From contig NZ_JAHSTX010000001.1 in assembly GCF_019145375.1 (NCBI RefSeq), positions 1,587,001 through 1,651,000 on the forward strand: 64,000 nt of DNA, read 5' to 3'. This document shows, piece after piece, positions 56,501 to 63,409 of this stretch; position 1 is the first letter of the stretch; each line of letters opens with the position of its first letter. The notes under the pieces are model-generated. The model worked only from the letters and a program-made list of their open reading frames with translations, searched no databases and was not told the origin of the DNA. Both the position numbers and the translations under genes were made by a program. Source of the DNA: Pseudomonas triticicola. Its GTDB lineage: Bacteria; Pseudomonadota; Gammaproteobacteria; Pseudomonadales; Pseudomonadaceae.

Positions 56501-58385
56501 CGCAGGGCGAACAGGCCCCCGGGTTATCTATGCGCCTTACTCCAGGTATGTATTTCGCGAGTTCGAAAACGAAGCGCAGTTGATCGAAGCACTGAATACC
56601 CCCGGGCACTTTCAGGATTTGATCATCCGGCGTCTGCCTGAGGCCCAGCAGGCGGTCTTCAAGAGTCTGTTGAAAACAACGATTGGCAAAAAAAGTGAGA
56701 TCACCCTTCATGACACGCCCATCAATGACAACCTGCTTGAACGGTTTCACCAGGATACTCTGAGCCTTCTGCCGCAACTGCTGCGTAGCCAGCCACAGAT
56801 CAACGCCCAAGCGGATTGGGAAGCGGTGAAGTCTCTGTTCAGTCACGGCGTGCGTCTGGTGCCACATTTGCTACCGGGCAAACTCGCATCCGTTTTTTTC
56901 CTCTGGCGAAGCTACCAGGACTTCAAGGCGTCCGCCGAAGGCCTTCAGGATCACCACTGGGCAAACGCCCTGAAAAGCTTCATCGCAGGGGCAATTACAC
57001 TCTTCAGCCTGGGACGTCTGTCCTGGGAAAGCGAGGCAGAAACGGCCAGTTCCGAATTCGCCGCAGAGGCGCACGCACCAGCCTCTACAGCCACGACGGT
57101 GCAAGTAGCCTCTCGCTGGGCAAAAGTGCCACCCGTCACCCCCGCTCGTATCGATTTGCAAACCTTTGAAACCAGCACTGCGCTGCAAAGCCTCAAGCTC
57201 GATGCCAATAAGCTGGTCTACGGAGATTCTTCGACGACGCAGAAATACGCCGCCATTGCCGGCAAGGTGTATCCGGCGGTCCAGATCGAAAAAGCCTGGT
57301 ATTTGCGCAAAAAAGACGGCAGCCAGGGGCCGTCACTCGAAGAGAAGAATTCCCGTCTGGTCGTTGCGAGCACCAGCCAGCCGGTTTATCGCTGCCGATC
57401 AAAACAACGTGACGCCGCTCAACACGAAGTAGAGGAAAACCGTTCAATCGAGATGTACGTTCAAGCGAGAGGCATGACCCAGATCAACCGTCGCTATCCC
57501 GCCAGAGCGTTTGTGATACAGCAGGCCGTAAATCGTGCCAGGGAATACGCAGTCAATTGTCTGCATAACTACGTTACACAGCGCGACAACTTCGAGGGCA
57601 AACGATTAGAGACGGTATTAAAGAGTTTCTTCGAGGTGACTGACATAACGCCCTCGCTGCTCAGCAAGCTCGAGAAAGTGATAATTCCTGTTTGCCAGGA
57701 ACTGACGAACCCTAAAGATGATTTGCTCTACACCGAACGCTTTTTGGCGGGTCTGAACGCGAAAGGTCGGGCGAATGTCGTTGCATTCGTTTTCAAACAG
57801 GACAAACAAAAAATAATTCATCTCACTGAGGTATTTTTCAATCCCGGAATGGACAAATACACCGCCCATTTGCCTCCTCGGTTCAATGTCGATTCTCACG
57901 CACGTGCTGTAACGCTTATCCATGAGCTCTCGCATCTGGTTTGCGACAGCGATGATCTTGAGGTCGTGCAAGCCATGGCGCCTTATCTGGACCTCATCGA
58001 TACGACGACGGACGCGGGCAAACATGCCAAGAAATCCCTTGAGCGTCATCGCAGCTTGTTGTCGCGCTACGGCCAGCACTTGTTTGCAGTGAAGACCGGC
58101 CCTCAGGTCTGGACCGACCTGGATCAAATGCCGACGCATGCAGGGAATTACAACAAAATACTCAGCCTTACCAAAACCACAAACCTTGCCGATGCACGAC
58201 TGGCGTTTCGCAGCTCTCAGTCTGCGGATGCGCGGATTGACGTGATGCTCGCCAACGCCGACTCGATCGCGTTGCTTATCAGCGAAATGGGCCGCCAGCT
58301 CGACCTGCTTCCCGCCCTTTCATCATCGGATGACGGTTCGGGTGCGGGTTCGGGTCAGGCAGGATCCTCGCAAGCGCTGCCGTGA
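53535..58385 (+). CDS. Giant protein with repeated N-terminal module and C-terminal HELSH metallopeptidase-like domain
   Basis: A 1616-residue protein, probably of the Pseudomonas DUF6543/dermonecrotic-toxin-like family (from memory; unconfirmed). No signal peptide. I see four copies of a module with a hydrophobic strand, then YTPxxGLxxF and a helix LxxxLxxRL: around residues 75-135 (FLYTPYDGLKKFSD), 355-415 (YLYTPSQGLQVLTN), 630-695 (ILWTPAMGLELFDD) and 985-1050 (VIYAPYSRYVFREF). A hydrophobic patch lies around residue 1140-1160 (LKSFIAGAITLFSLG). The C-terminus has HELSH (1463-1467) in a strand-helix context and NADS (1574-1577), resembling M35/aspzincin peptidases, though GTxDxxYG is not seen. 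No immunity gene is adjacent. Terminator after. Likely an exported effector or toxin; inference. Confidence 0.7.
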   Translation: MSTPTAPLLFPVIFDSPGLHAALGPAHGFNSKDLDWLAHAQLATQSLRNKQTPPMLAERILLNADKQLAVPLAGSFILSAGPDDNGVFLYTPYDGLKKFSDRQALTDALQTRLDNAGETDDLLAFLSVSLRKELVEKRGITLTFETIEGDVFEDQQAAIGESLDRCARDLLDELKRLPSLATLLEKILDELLEAHFGQVQQSLTRVGFYSATSSDVKQWVDSLSLTQALLVYFHRQGWPHGQSVEFTHPARSVREDDQSAWTHAIESASGKLTMLLFRQLEVFWNGASFEGSPRRTFFSQTLQDQARADLMIKRETQILTASEFDALHSLVREPTVAVRRPTFETVCLSEETACVELAGSLMINHDKAYLYTPSQGLQVLTNYADLKQTLTAKLRAAGHEDELYGLMNLQERNRYLGFANAQVSGENIGGEIMTTLFEAILTKQRQNIEFVLQRFRQSARSTDVHALFDKALDIRSMIHERLLKLDVNQRWSTRPLFTSTPPSSLVQADKAAQQATRLGRTLDNLTSHFKDQPTGNGAEQRAFLEGILWKLAQAFEDGLRGEAYMRSLSGSWLEAERKIVDTVFDSRHPTRRDRQSLNGFRPDAWSLTLNGAKFKGALPLAHCVLLTERGGMDVKHSGRAILWTPAMGLELFDDIDNVQKQLQQRLDDNNQSYALLENLPKAQHRFDQQYTLGEFQLLDGSVSRDRMQSAIEQFLAECAVLRVCIKEPKTLATLLGEMKNAVIDTNLQRAIDLARALSRHLDYPDWLRMAAATEQRTQLALLDELRHAFIDGKDFLDDVPALATHIEQRLKTLLDARFPGNGLKPQDIRITPNLTLAGPACNLLEFALHHYNVVQGTGFKVASTTATALPKDFAQSAVRQLLQSLDVTTTYTEKVTEALSADSASARASKKRFLRQLPWQLMQHAHSMKLQQQLSDTGYDYICQVLDMPDGIARAMVEGADAIACPLSLIKTAGADCVDALGLYVLGPGAGRTGPRVIYAPYSRYVFREFENEAQLIEALNTPGHFQDLIIRRLPEAQQAVFKSLLKTTIGKKSEITLHDTPINDNLLERFHQDTLSLLPQLLRSQPQINAQADWEAVKSLFSHGVRLVPHLLPGKLASVFFLWRSYQDFKASAEGLQDHHWANALKSFIAGAITLFSLGRLSWESEAETASSEFAAEAHAPASTATTVQVASRWAKVPPVTPARIDLQTFETSTALQSLKLDANKLVYGDSSTTQKYAAIAGKVYPAVQIEKAWYLRKKDGSQGPSLEEKNSRLVVASTSQPVYRCRSKQRDAAQHEVEENRSIEMYVQARGMTQINRRYPARAFVIQQAVNRAREYAVNCLHNYVTQRDNFEGKRLETVLKSFFEVTDITPSLLSKLEKVIIPVCQELTNPKDDLLYTERFLAGLNAKGRANVVAFVFKQDKQKIIHLTEVFFNPGMDKYTAHLPPRFNVDSHARAVTLIHELSHLVCDSDDLEVVQAMAPYLDLIDTTTDAGKHAKKSLERHRSLLSRYGQHLFAVKTGPQVWTDLDQMPTHAGNYNKILSLTKTTNLADARLAFRSSQSADARIDVMLANADSIALLISEMGRQLDLLPALSSSDDGSGAGSGQAGSSQALP

Positions 58386-58389
58386 AGAC

Positions 58390-58420
58390 AAAAAATGCGC
58401 TGGCGTCGCGCCAGCGCATT
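58390..58420 (+). terminator. Hairpin after the giant gene
   Basis: AATGCGCTGGCG-TCG-CGCCAGCGCATT, a perfect 12-bp stem. It lies directly after the stop and could serve both the giant gene and, in reverse, the convergent PepSY gene. Confidence 0.75.
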
Positions 58421-58455
58421 GCTCAACACAAGAATCAGTGAGTGCTTGAGGTGGG

Positions 58456-58725
58456 TTAGTCCTTCTGGTCGCGCAGCACATTGCCGGAAGCGCCATCAAT
58501 GCGGAATTCATAAACACTGCCGTCAGCCTTGCGCCCCTCACCTTCCCAATAACCGTCATTGTCGGCACCGATCTCATAGACCTCGACATAACCGGCCTTG
58601 GTCTTGGCGACCTCGATGGCTTTTTCGATGGTGATCCAGCCTGCGCCCGGCTTGTCCGCCAGAGCGGCACCGGCGCTGAGCAAACCAGCAGTGGCGATCA
58701 GGGCTGCGAATGTCTTTTTGATCAT
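58456..58725 (-). CDS. PepSY domain exported protein
   Basis: An 89-residue periplasmic protein. Signal peptide about 1-23 (ATAGLLSAGAALA). PepSY core: GWITIEKAIEVAKTKAGYVEVYEIGADNDGYWEGEG with the ending RIDGASGNVLRD, typical of a single PepSY domain. ATG 58725 has GGAGTGA; longer upstream frames are not supported. PepSY proteins inhibit or assist peptidases; interestingly it converges on the giant HELSH gene, but no link is proven. Divergent from the FecR-like gene. Confidence 0.9.
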   Translation of the reverse strand: MIKKTFAALIATAGLLSAGAALADKPGAGWITIEKAIEVAKTKAGYVEVYEIGADNDGYWEGEGRKADGSVYEFRIDGASGNVLRDQKD

Positions 58726-58878
58726 TTTTTCACTCCATTTATGGATAGTAGGCAGTTGCTTCCTGTTTTTTTGGGCGCCACAGGGAAAAATAAGTTCCAC
58801 GTTGATGGGTAAATGCCATGACGGATGTTCTCGGCAGCCTGCCGGCGAGGTTAGAATGAGCGAAATCAGGACGAGTCA

Positions 58879-59880
58879 ATGACCCAAGACACTCTCTCGG
58901 AAGCCGAATACGATGCGATCACCGATGCCGCCGCGCACTGGTGCATGCGTTTGCACGCCGCTGACTGCACGGACGAGGAGCGTCGCGCATTTGAATTCTG
59001 GCACGCTGCGCATCCTTTGCACGCTTTCGAATACGAAGCCATGCAGGAGATCTGGGAGGTCGCCGGAGATTTGCCTCGAACCGAGCCCGAAGCACTCGCG
59101 GCGCAGCGCAAGCCCTCGCGTTCGTGGCGCAAGTTCGCAGTCATTGCCGGTGCCTGCGCCCTCGCCTTGCCGCTCGCGGCTTACAGCGGCTGGAGTCTGG
59201 GCTGGGTGCCCAACAGTTATCAGCATTACGCCGCCACCGACACTGTGCGTCATATAACGTTGAGTGACGGCAGTCAGCTGGAACTCAACCTGAACACCGA
59301 CCTGACTTTCAGCAATTACAAACATGAACGTCGCGTAACCCTGAACAAGGGCGAGGCGTTTTTTAATGTCAGCCATGACGCGTCTCACCCGTTTGTGGTT
59401 CGCGCCGGCGACGGCAAAATCCGCGTGACCGGTACGCGGTTCAATGTGTGGATGTACGAGGACCAGGTGCGGGTCAATCTGGTCGAAGGTTCGGTGCTGG
59501 TCAGCAGCAATCGCGATCTGCCGGGCGACGGCCTGCGTCTGAGTCCATCGATGCAGGCACGCTACCGGCAGGGCGATTATACGCCGCAAATCAGTCAGAC
59601 CTACCCTGGTGACACCTCGCTGGCGTGGCGCAGCGGCAGATTGATACTGGACAACCTTGCGCTGCACGACGCCCTGCCGCTGATCAACCGTTACCTCGAC
59701 AAGCCGTTGATGCTGGCCGACACCAGTACCGGCGCGATCCGCGTGGGCGGTGTCTACAATATCAAAGAGATGAACAACCTCGCCAACAGCCTGCCCAAAG
59801 TGCTGCCGGTCTACCTGACCCGGAACAAGGAAGGCAACCCGGTGATCAATTCGATGCCGCAACGCCCGCCGAAAAGCTGA
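58879..59880 (+). CDS. FecR-family anti-sigma protein
   Basis: A 333-residue single-span regulator. The N-terminal ~80 residues form the cytoplasmic anti-sigma part with the usual WxxRLHxAD...ERRAFEFWHAAHP pattern. A membrane helix lies around residues 86-104. The periplasmic part has the FecR core LSDGSQLELNLNTDLTFS and, later, a secretin/TonB N-terminal-like segment (LIINRYLDKPLMLAD-type). Such proteins control an ECF sigma factor in response to a TonB-dependent receptor. No sigma gene or receptor is adjacent. It converges with pvdQ; in P. aeruginosa the corresponding region has fpvI/fpvR near pvdQ. Confidence 0.88.
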   Translation: MTQDTLSEAEYDAITDAAAHWCMRLHAADCTDEERRAFEFWHAAHPLHAFEYEAMQEIWEVAGDLPRTEPEALAAQRKPSRSWRKFAVIAGACALALPLAAYSGWSLGWVPNSYQHYAATDTVRHITLSDGSQLELNLNTDLTFSNYKHERRVTLNKGEAFFNVSHDASHPFVVRAGDGKIRVTGTRFNVWMYEDQVRVNLVEGSVLVSSNRDLPGDGLRLSPSMQARYRQGDYTPQISQTYPGDTSLAWRSGRLILDNLALHDALPLINRYLDKPLMLADTSTGAIRVGGVYNIKEMNNLANSLPKVLPVYLTRNKEGNPVINSMPQRPPKS

Positions 59881-59913
59881 AGGCCGCGTCCCTTGCGGGA
59901 AGCGGCCTTCGTT
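59881..59913. terminator. Intrinsic terminator, FecR-like gene and pvdQ
   Basis: AAGGCCGC-GTCCCTTGCGGGAA-GCGGCCTT. 8-bp stem with T-containing tail, between the two convergent genes. Confidence 0.75.
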
Positions 59914-59932
59914 TGTTTCAGGCGGTGACTGT

Positions 59933-62272
59933 TTACTGCGCTGCCACCTTCCCTGCCTGATCCTGCTTGATGGTCTGCACCTGATATTGCGGATCCGCCT
60001 GGATCTGCTGTTCGGTGAACGGCAGGACACTCCACTGCTTCTTCGAAAATGCAGCAGTCTGATCCCGCGAGTATTTCGACATCGGATCACTGGATAACGA
60101 GAACGCCAGAAGCCCTTGGGCGTGCGGGCCTTTTTCGTCAAAGCTCACCACTTGCAGATAGCTGGTGCCGCTGACCACTTCAAGTTTGCCATCCTCACGG
60201 GGCACGCTCTGCATCGCGTTGTAAATGCCCAGCGTCCCCGGCCCGCCATGAATCGGCGTTTGCTGCCCGCCACTGCTGACTACCTGGATGTCCCCCCAGC
60301 GCGTGTCGGGTTTCAGGCCCATTTTGCCGACCCGCTCGACCGACGCCAGCATCGCTTCACGCAGTGCTTTGGCGACGGCAGGCTGCTCGACTGCCAGCCC
60401 GCGAGGAGTGTTTTGCGCATCTGCCGGATCGAATGCAACACGCCAGATATCGGCTGATTCAAGCAGCGCCTGCATGATGTTCTGAAAATGCACCAGACCG
60501 AGCCCGGAATCCAGATTGGCGCGGCCGTCCCAGGCTTTGAGGCTGGAGCAGGCCGGCTTCAGCGTGGCCGCATCGCTGCCCAGATCGGATCCGCAGAACT
60601 TCAGCAGATCCGGCATGACCTGCGCGGCCAGATAGACCTGATCGTCCATGACCATGTGCTGTAGATCCTTGATTGCCAACGGGCCTTTTTTGCTCAGCTC
60701 AGCCAAACGATCAAGCGCAAATCGCGAGCGCAGGCCCAGCGGTTGTCCGTCCTGACTGATCAGCGGTGAATAGCCGGTGAGCGGTTGCGCCGGGTTGGCC
60801 AGCCACGCTGAATCGTTGGAGTGCTGAACGAAATCCTTGCGCAGCAATTGCGGCAACTGGCTGGACGCAAAAATGCCCTGCTGCGCCGCTTGCGGATCGA
60901 CATCCCAGGCACAGCCGCTGTTGGCACCGTCCAGGACAATCATGCGCAGACCGAGGCGTGGGTCGCTGCACTTGGCCAGTTTTTCCGCGCTGACATTCGG
61001 CACCACCGACAGGTTCATGTACAGCGTCTGGCCCTTGTCATCCACCGCCAGAGTATTGACCCACGGGATGCCCTGGATCTTGTGCACGGCATCTTGCAGG
61101 TCCTTGAGATTGCTGGCCTGGTTCATCGCGTACCACTGCTTGAGCACGCGATCGTTGTCGAGGTTGGCATCGCGCAAGCTGTAGGCATATTGCTTGTCCC
61201 AGTCGAGCTTGCCCGGCCATTGCACGATCGGGCCGAACTGCGAGCTATAAATGTCGCGCTTCACCGGTACGAGCTGGCCGTCAGCCTGCTTGACCTGCAC
61301 GGTAACCGTCTGTTTGTTCAGCGGCAGCGACTTGCCGTCGAGCAAATACCGGGTCGGATCCTTTGGATCGAGTTGCAGGCGATACAACGTGAAGTGCTTC
61401 GACGAATCGACGGTGTGGGTCCAGGCCAGATGCTGGTTGAAACCGATGTTGATCATCGGCAATCCCGGCAACGCGGCGCCCATGACATCAAGCTTGCCGG
61501 GGATAGTCAGGTGCATCTGATAAAAGCGCATCCCCCCGACCCACGGGAAATGCGGGTTGGCCAGCAACATGCCACGGCCGTTGAATGAACGCTCGCTGCC
61601 GACGGCCACGGCATTGCTGCCGCGATCCAGGGCGAAACGTTGCTGACGGGCGTCGGCCAACTGGAACGCCTCGGTATCGTGCTTGACCTGCGCGGTCGCT
61701 TGCGGCGGAGTGGCGCCGGCCAGAGCCTCGGCGAACTGCCCGACCCCGCCTTCCACCAACAGGCGCCGCGTCAGTTTGACCAGATCCTCGGCACTGATAT
61801 CACGTACCCACTCGCCCTGGCATTGCTGCGGCAGTCCTTGCTGACGGCGTTCAGCCAGATAGCGGTTGTAACCGGCGGCATAACCCTCGACCAGGTCGCG
61901 GACCTGCGTCGGTTGCGCCTGCCAGAAGGTTTCGACCGCTTCTGGAGTATTGAGCCAGGTGAAGAACACATCACTGACGCGGTTTTCCCGTTGTTCGACA
62001 GTGAACTGTTCCGGGCCGAAGTAGCGTGAGCGCTCGCCGTTGACCGTGACAATCTCGTTGGCCAGCAAACACAGGTTGTCCTGGGCATAGGCGTAACCGA
62101 TGCCGAAGCCCAGCCCGCGTTCGTTCTCGGCACGAATGTGCGGCACGCCGAAACTGGTGCGGCGAATATCGGCGCTGGTTTGTGCAGCCGGGCTCAGTGC
62201 ATGGGCCGACAGGCTCAGTCCGAACAAGGTGCTGGCGAGGGCCAGCCCGGTGAGTTGCCTGGAAATAATCAC
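59933..62272 (-). CDS. pvdQ: Acyl-homoserine lactone / pyoverdine-precursor acylase PvdQ
   Basis: A 779-residue periplasmic Ntn-hydrolase that removes the fatty acyl chain from the pyoverdine precursor and can cleave long-chain acyl-homoserine lactones. Signal peptide about 1-24. The proenzyme cleavage site is DRGSNAVAVG, with S219 becoming the nucleophile of the beta chain. It resembles P. aeruginosa PvdQ closely over its whole length, for example HIRAENERGLGFGIGYAYA near the start and QWSVLPFTEQQIQADPQ at the end. I choose GTG 62272 because AGGAG lies five bases before it and MIISRQLTGLALASTLFG is a signal peptide; an upstream ATG would start before the candidate promoter. A TAAAT-N15-CGT element lies upstream. 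Confidence 0.93.
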   Translation of the reverse strand: MIISRQLTGLALASTLFGLSLSAHALSPAAQTSADIRRTSFGVPHIRAENERGLGFGIGYAYAQDNLCLLANEIVTVNGERSRYFGPEQFTVEQRENRVSDVFFTWLNTPEAVETFWQAQPTQVRDLVEGYAAGYNRYLAERRQQGLPQQCQGEWVRDISAEDLVKLTRRLLVEGGVGQFAEALAGATPPQATAQVKHDTEAFQLADARQQRFALDRGSNAVAVGSERSFNGRGMLLANPHFPWVGGMRFYQMHLTIPGKLDVMGAALPGLPMINIGFNQHLAWTHTVDSSKHFTLYRLQLDPKDPTRYLLDGKSLPLNKQTVTVQVKQADGQLVPVKRDIYSSQFGPIVQWPGKLDWDKQYAYSLRDANLDNDRVLKQWYAMNQASNLKDLQDAVHKIQGIPWVNTLAVDDKGQTLYMNLSVVPNVSAEKLAKCSDPRLGLRMIVLDGANSGCAWDVDPQAAQQGIFASSQLPQLLRKDFVQHSNDSAWLANPAQPLTGYSPLISQDGQPLGLRSRFALDRLAELSKKGPLAIKDLQHMVMDDQVYLAAQVMPDLLKFCGSDLGSDAATLKPACSSLKAWDGRANLDSGLGLVHFQNIMQALLESADIWRVAFDPADAQNTPRGLAVEQPAVAKALREAMLASVERVGKMGLKPDTRWGDIQVVSSGGQQTPIHGGPGTLGIYNAMQSVPREDGKLEVVSGTSYLQVVSFDEKGPHAQGLLAFSLSSDPMSKYSRDQTAAFSKKQWSVLPFTEQQIQADPQYQVQTIKQDQAGKVAAQ

Positions 62273-62334
62273 GCTTGCTCCTGATCGAAAGGTCGATTGC
62301 CCCTGCGTCCACGCGCAATGAGCCTGACGAAGAA

Positions 62335-62357
62335 ACGAAGCTGAGGAAAAAAATTTA
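62335..62357 (-). promoter_or_regulatory. PvdS-like (IS box-like) element upstream of pvdQ
   Basis: On the minus strand TAAAT, 15 bases, CGT. The known iron-starvation box has 16-17 bases between the two parts, so the spacing is one short. It is 63 bases before the pvdQ start codon. Tentative. Confidence 0.3.
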
Positions 62358-62515
62358 GCGGGCAATCCTTCGGGACGAGGCCGGCATCACAAGGCCGAGA
62401 CGAATTTGCGACGAAATTTCTACATCTTTTCTTTCATGATTTGTCGTGCTGAAACGTCTTGTTTAGAGAGCGCAACAAAACCTTTCCCGATCTGGCTCTG
62501 AAAAGGAGTAATCGC

Positions 62516-62893
62516 ATGTACAACTCGCAACTACCAACGGACGGTAGCCAGACGCCACAGGGCGTTTCCATGGGTTCGCACACCGGCAATTTCACCCAGC
62601 GCGGCGAGCGTCCGGGCAATGAGCGTATTCGCCTGCTATTGAAGAGTTTCGGCCTGCGCACCAGCCTGATTCGCCTGAAAGTCATCGACGCCCTGCTGGT
62701 GGCGGCACAAAGCAATCGCCGCCTGGGCGTACGTGGCGTGCACAGCCAGTTGCTCGATCTGGACGTGCCGTTGTCGTTTCTCAGCGTGCGCGAAGTACTG
62801 AAACGCTTGTGCGCCGAAGGCGTGATTACCTTCAACGCCGACAAGAGTTACAGCCTGCATCCACAGGCTGCGGCGGTCCTCAACCACGAATGA
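62516..62893 (+). CDS. Fur-like winged-helix protein (Fe/Zn uptake regulator-like)
   Basis: A 125-residue protein. ATG 62516 has AAAAGGAGTAATCGC ahead. After ~35 disordered residues there is a winged-helix region LLLKSFGLRTSLIRLKVIDALL...GVHSQLLDLDVPLSFLSVREVLKRLCAEGVITFN, similar in layout to the DNA-binding half of Fur/Zur. The metal-binding C-terminal half is absent. Such proteins are often annotated as Fe2+/Zn2+ uptake regulation proteins in Pseudomonas. Regulatory target unknown; divergent from pvdQ. Confidence 0.75.
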   Translation: MYNSQLPTDGSQTPQGVSMGSHTGNFTQRGERPGNERIRLLLKSFGLRTSLIRLKVIDALLVAAQSNRRLGVRGVHSQLLDLDVPLSFLSVREVLKRLCAEGVITFNADKSYSLHPQAAAVLNHE

Positions 62894-62911
62894 GGCACCG
62901 GGTGCTCGCCG

Positions 62912-63100
62912 TTACGGCTTGACCTTGCGGCGCATCACGCCGTTGATGATGACCACCACGACCGCCACGCCGATTGCCACGTACTGGAAAGTCTTCTCGG
63001 TGATCATGCCGGCGTTTTGCAGCCAGGACAGGCCCAGCATGATCGCCAGTACCGACAGAGCGATCAGAATCGAATAAATCAAGCGTTGCTTCTGGGTCAT
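62912..63100 (-). CDS. Small two-helix membrane protein, 62 residues
   Basis: MTQKQRLIYSILIALSVLAIMLGLSWLQ..., then a second helix YVAIGVAVVVVIINGVMRRKVKP. Two hydrophobic segments and a basic end. GGAAACCGCA precedes ATG 63100, and a longer frame extends upstream without support. Function unknown; a widespread small protein in pseudomonads. Confidence 0.75.
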   Translation of the reverse strand: MTQKQRLIYSILIALSVLAIMLGLSWLQNAGMITEKTFQYVAIGVAVVVVIINGVMRRKVKP

Positions 63101-63409
63101 TGCGGTTTCCTGAAACGTTGGAATGTATGCGTTTGCAAGCCATACGCTTGCCGAATTAGGGGACGTGCCGGGGCAACGGGTGCTCATGTTACCGCCCCTG
63201 AAGACTTTTGGCTGCAAGGTCAGCCGACCTTGAGGCATGGCCCGCCCTCCCTGCTCTGGCGCAAACAAGTAAACAGCTTTCGCGCCGCGCCAATCCTTTA
63301 AACATGTCGTAAGTTTTTGAAATCTGCTGACGCAGCAAACGGCTAGGTCGGCTGTGCGTCTGCGCCTAGGCTCTGCGAACTTCCTACCACTCATAAAACA
63401 GGGATGTTC
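63101..63409. other. Intergenic region between divergent genes
   Basis: About 310 bases with promoters for the divergent small membrane protein and MFS genes expected. No RNA gene or repeat recognised. Confidence 0.35.

Noticed and set aside
58876..60141. 421-residue minus-strand frame opposite the FecR-like gene
   Set aside because: Shadow frame; the plus-strand FecR protein has its membrane segment and family pattern.
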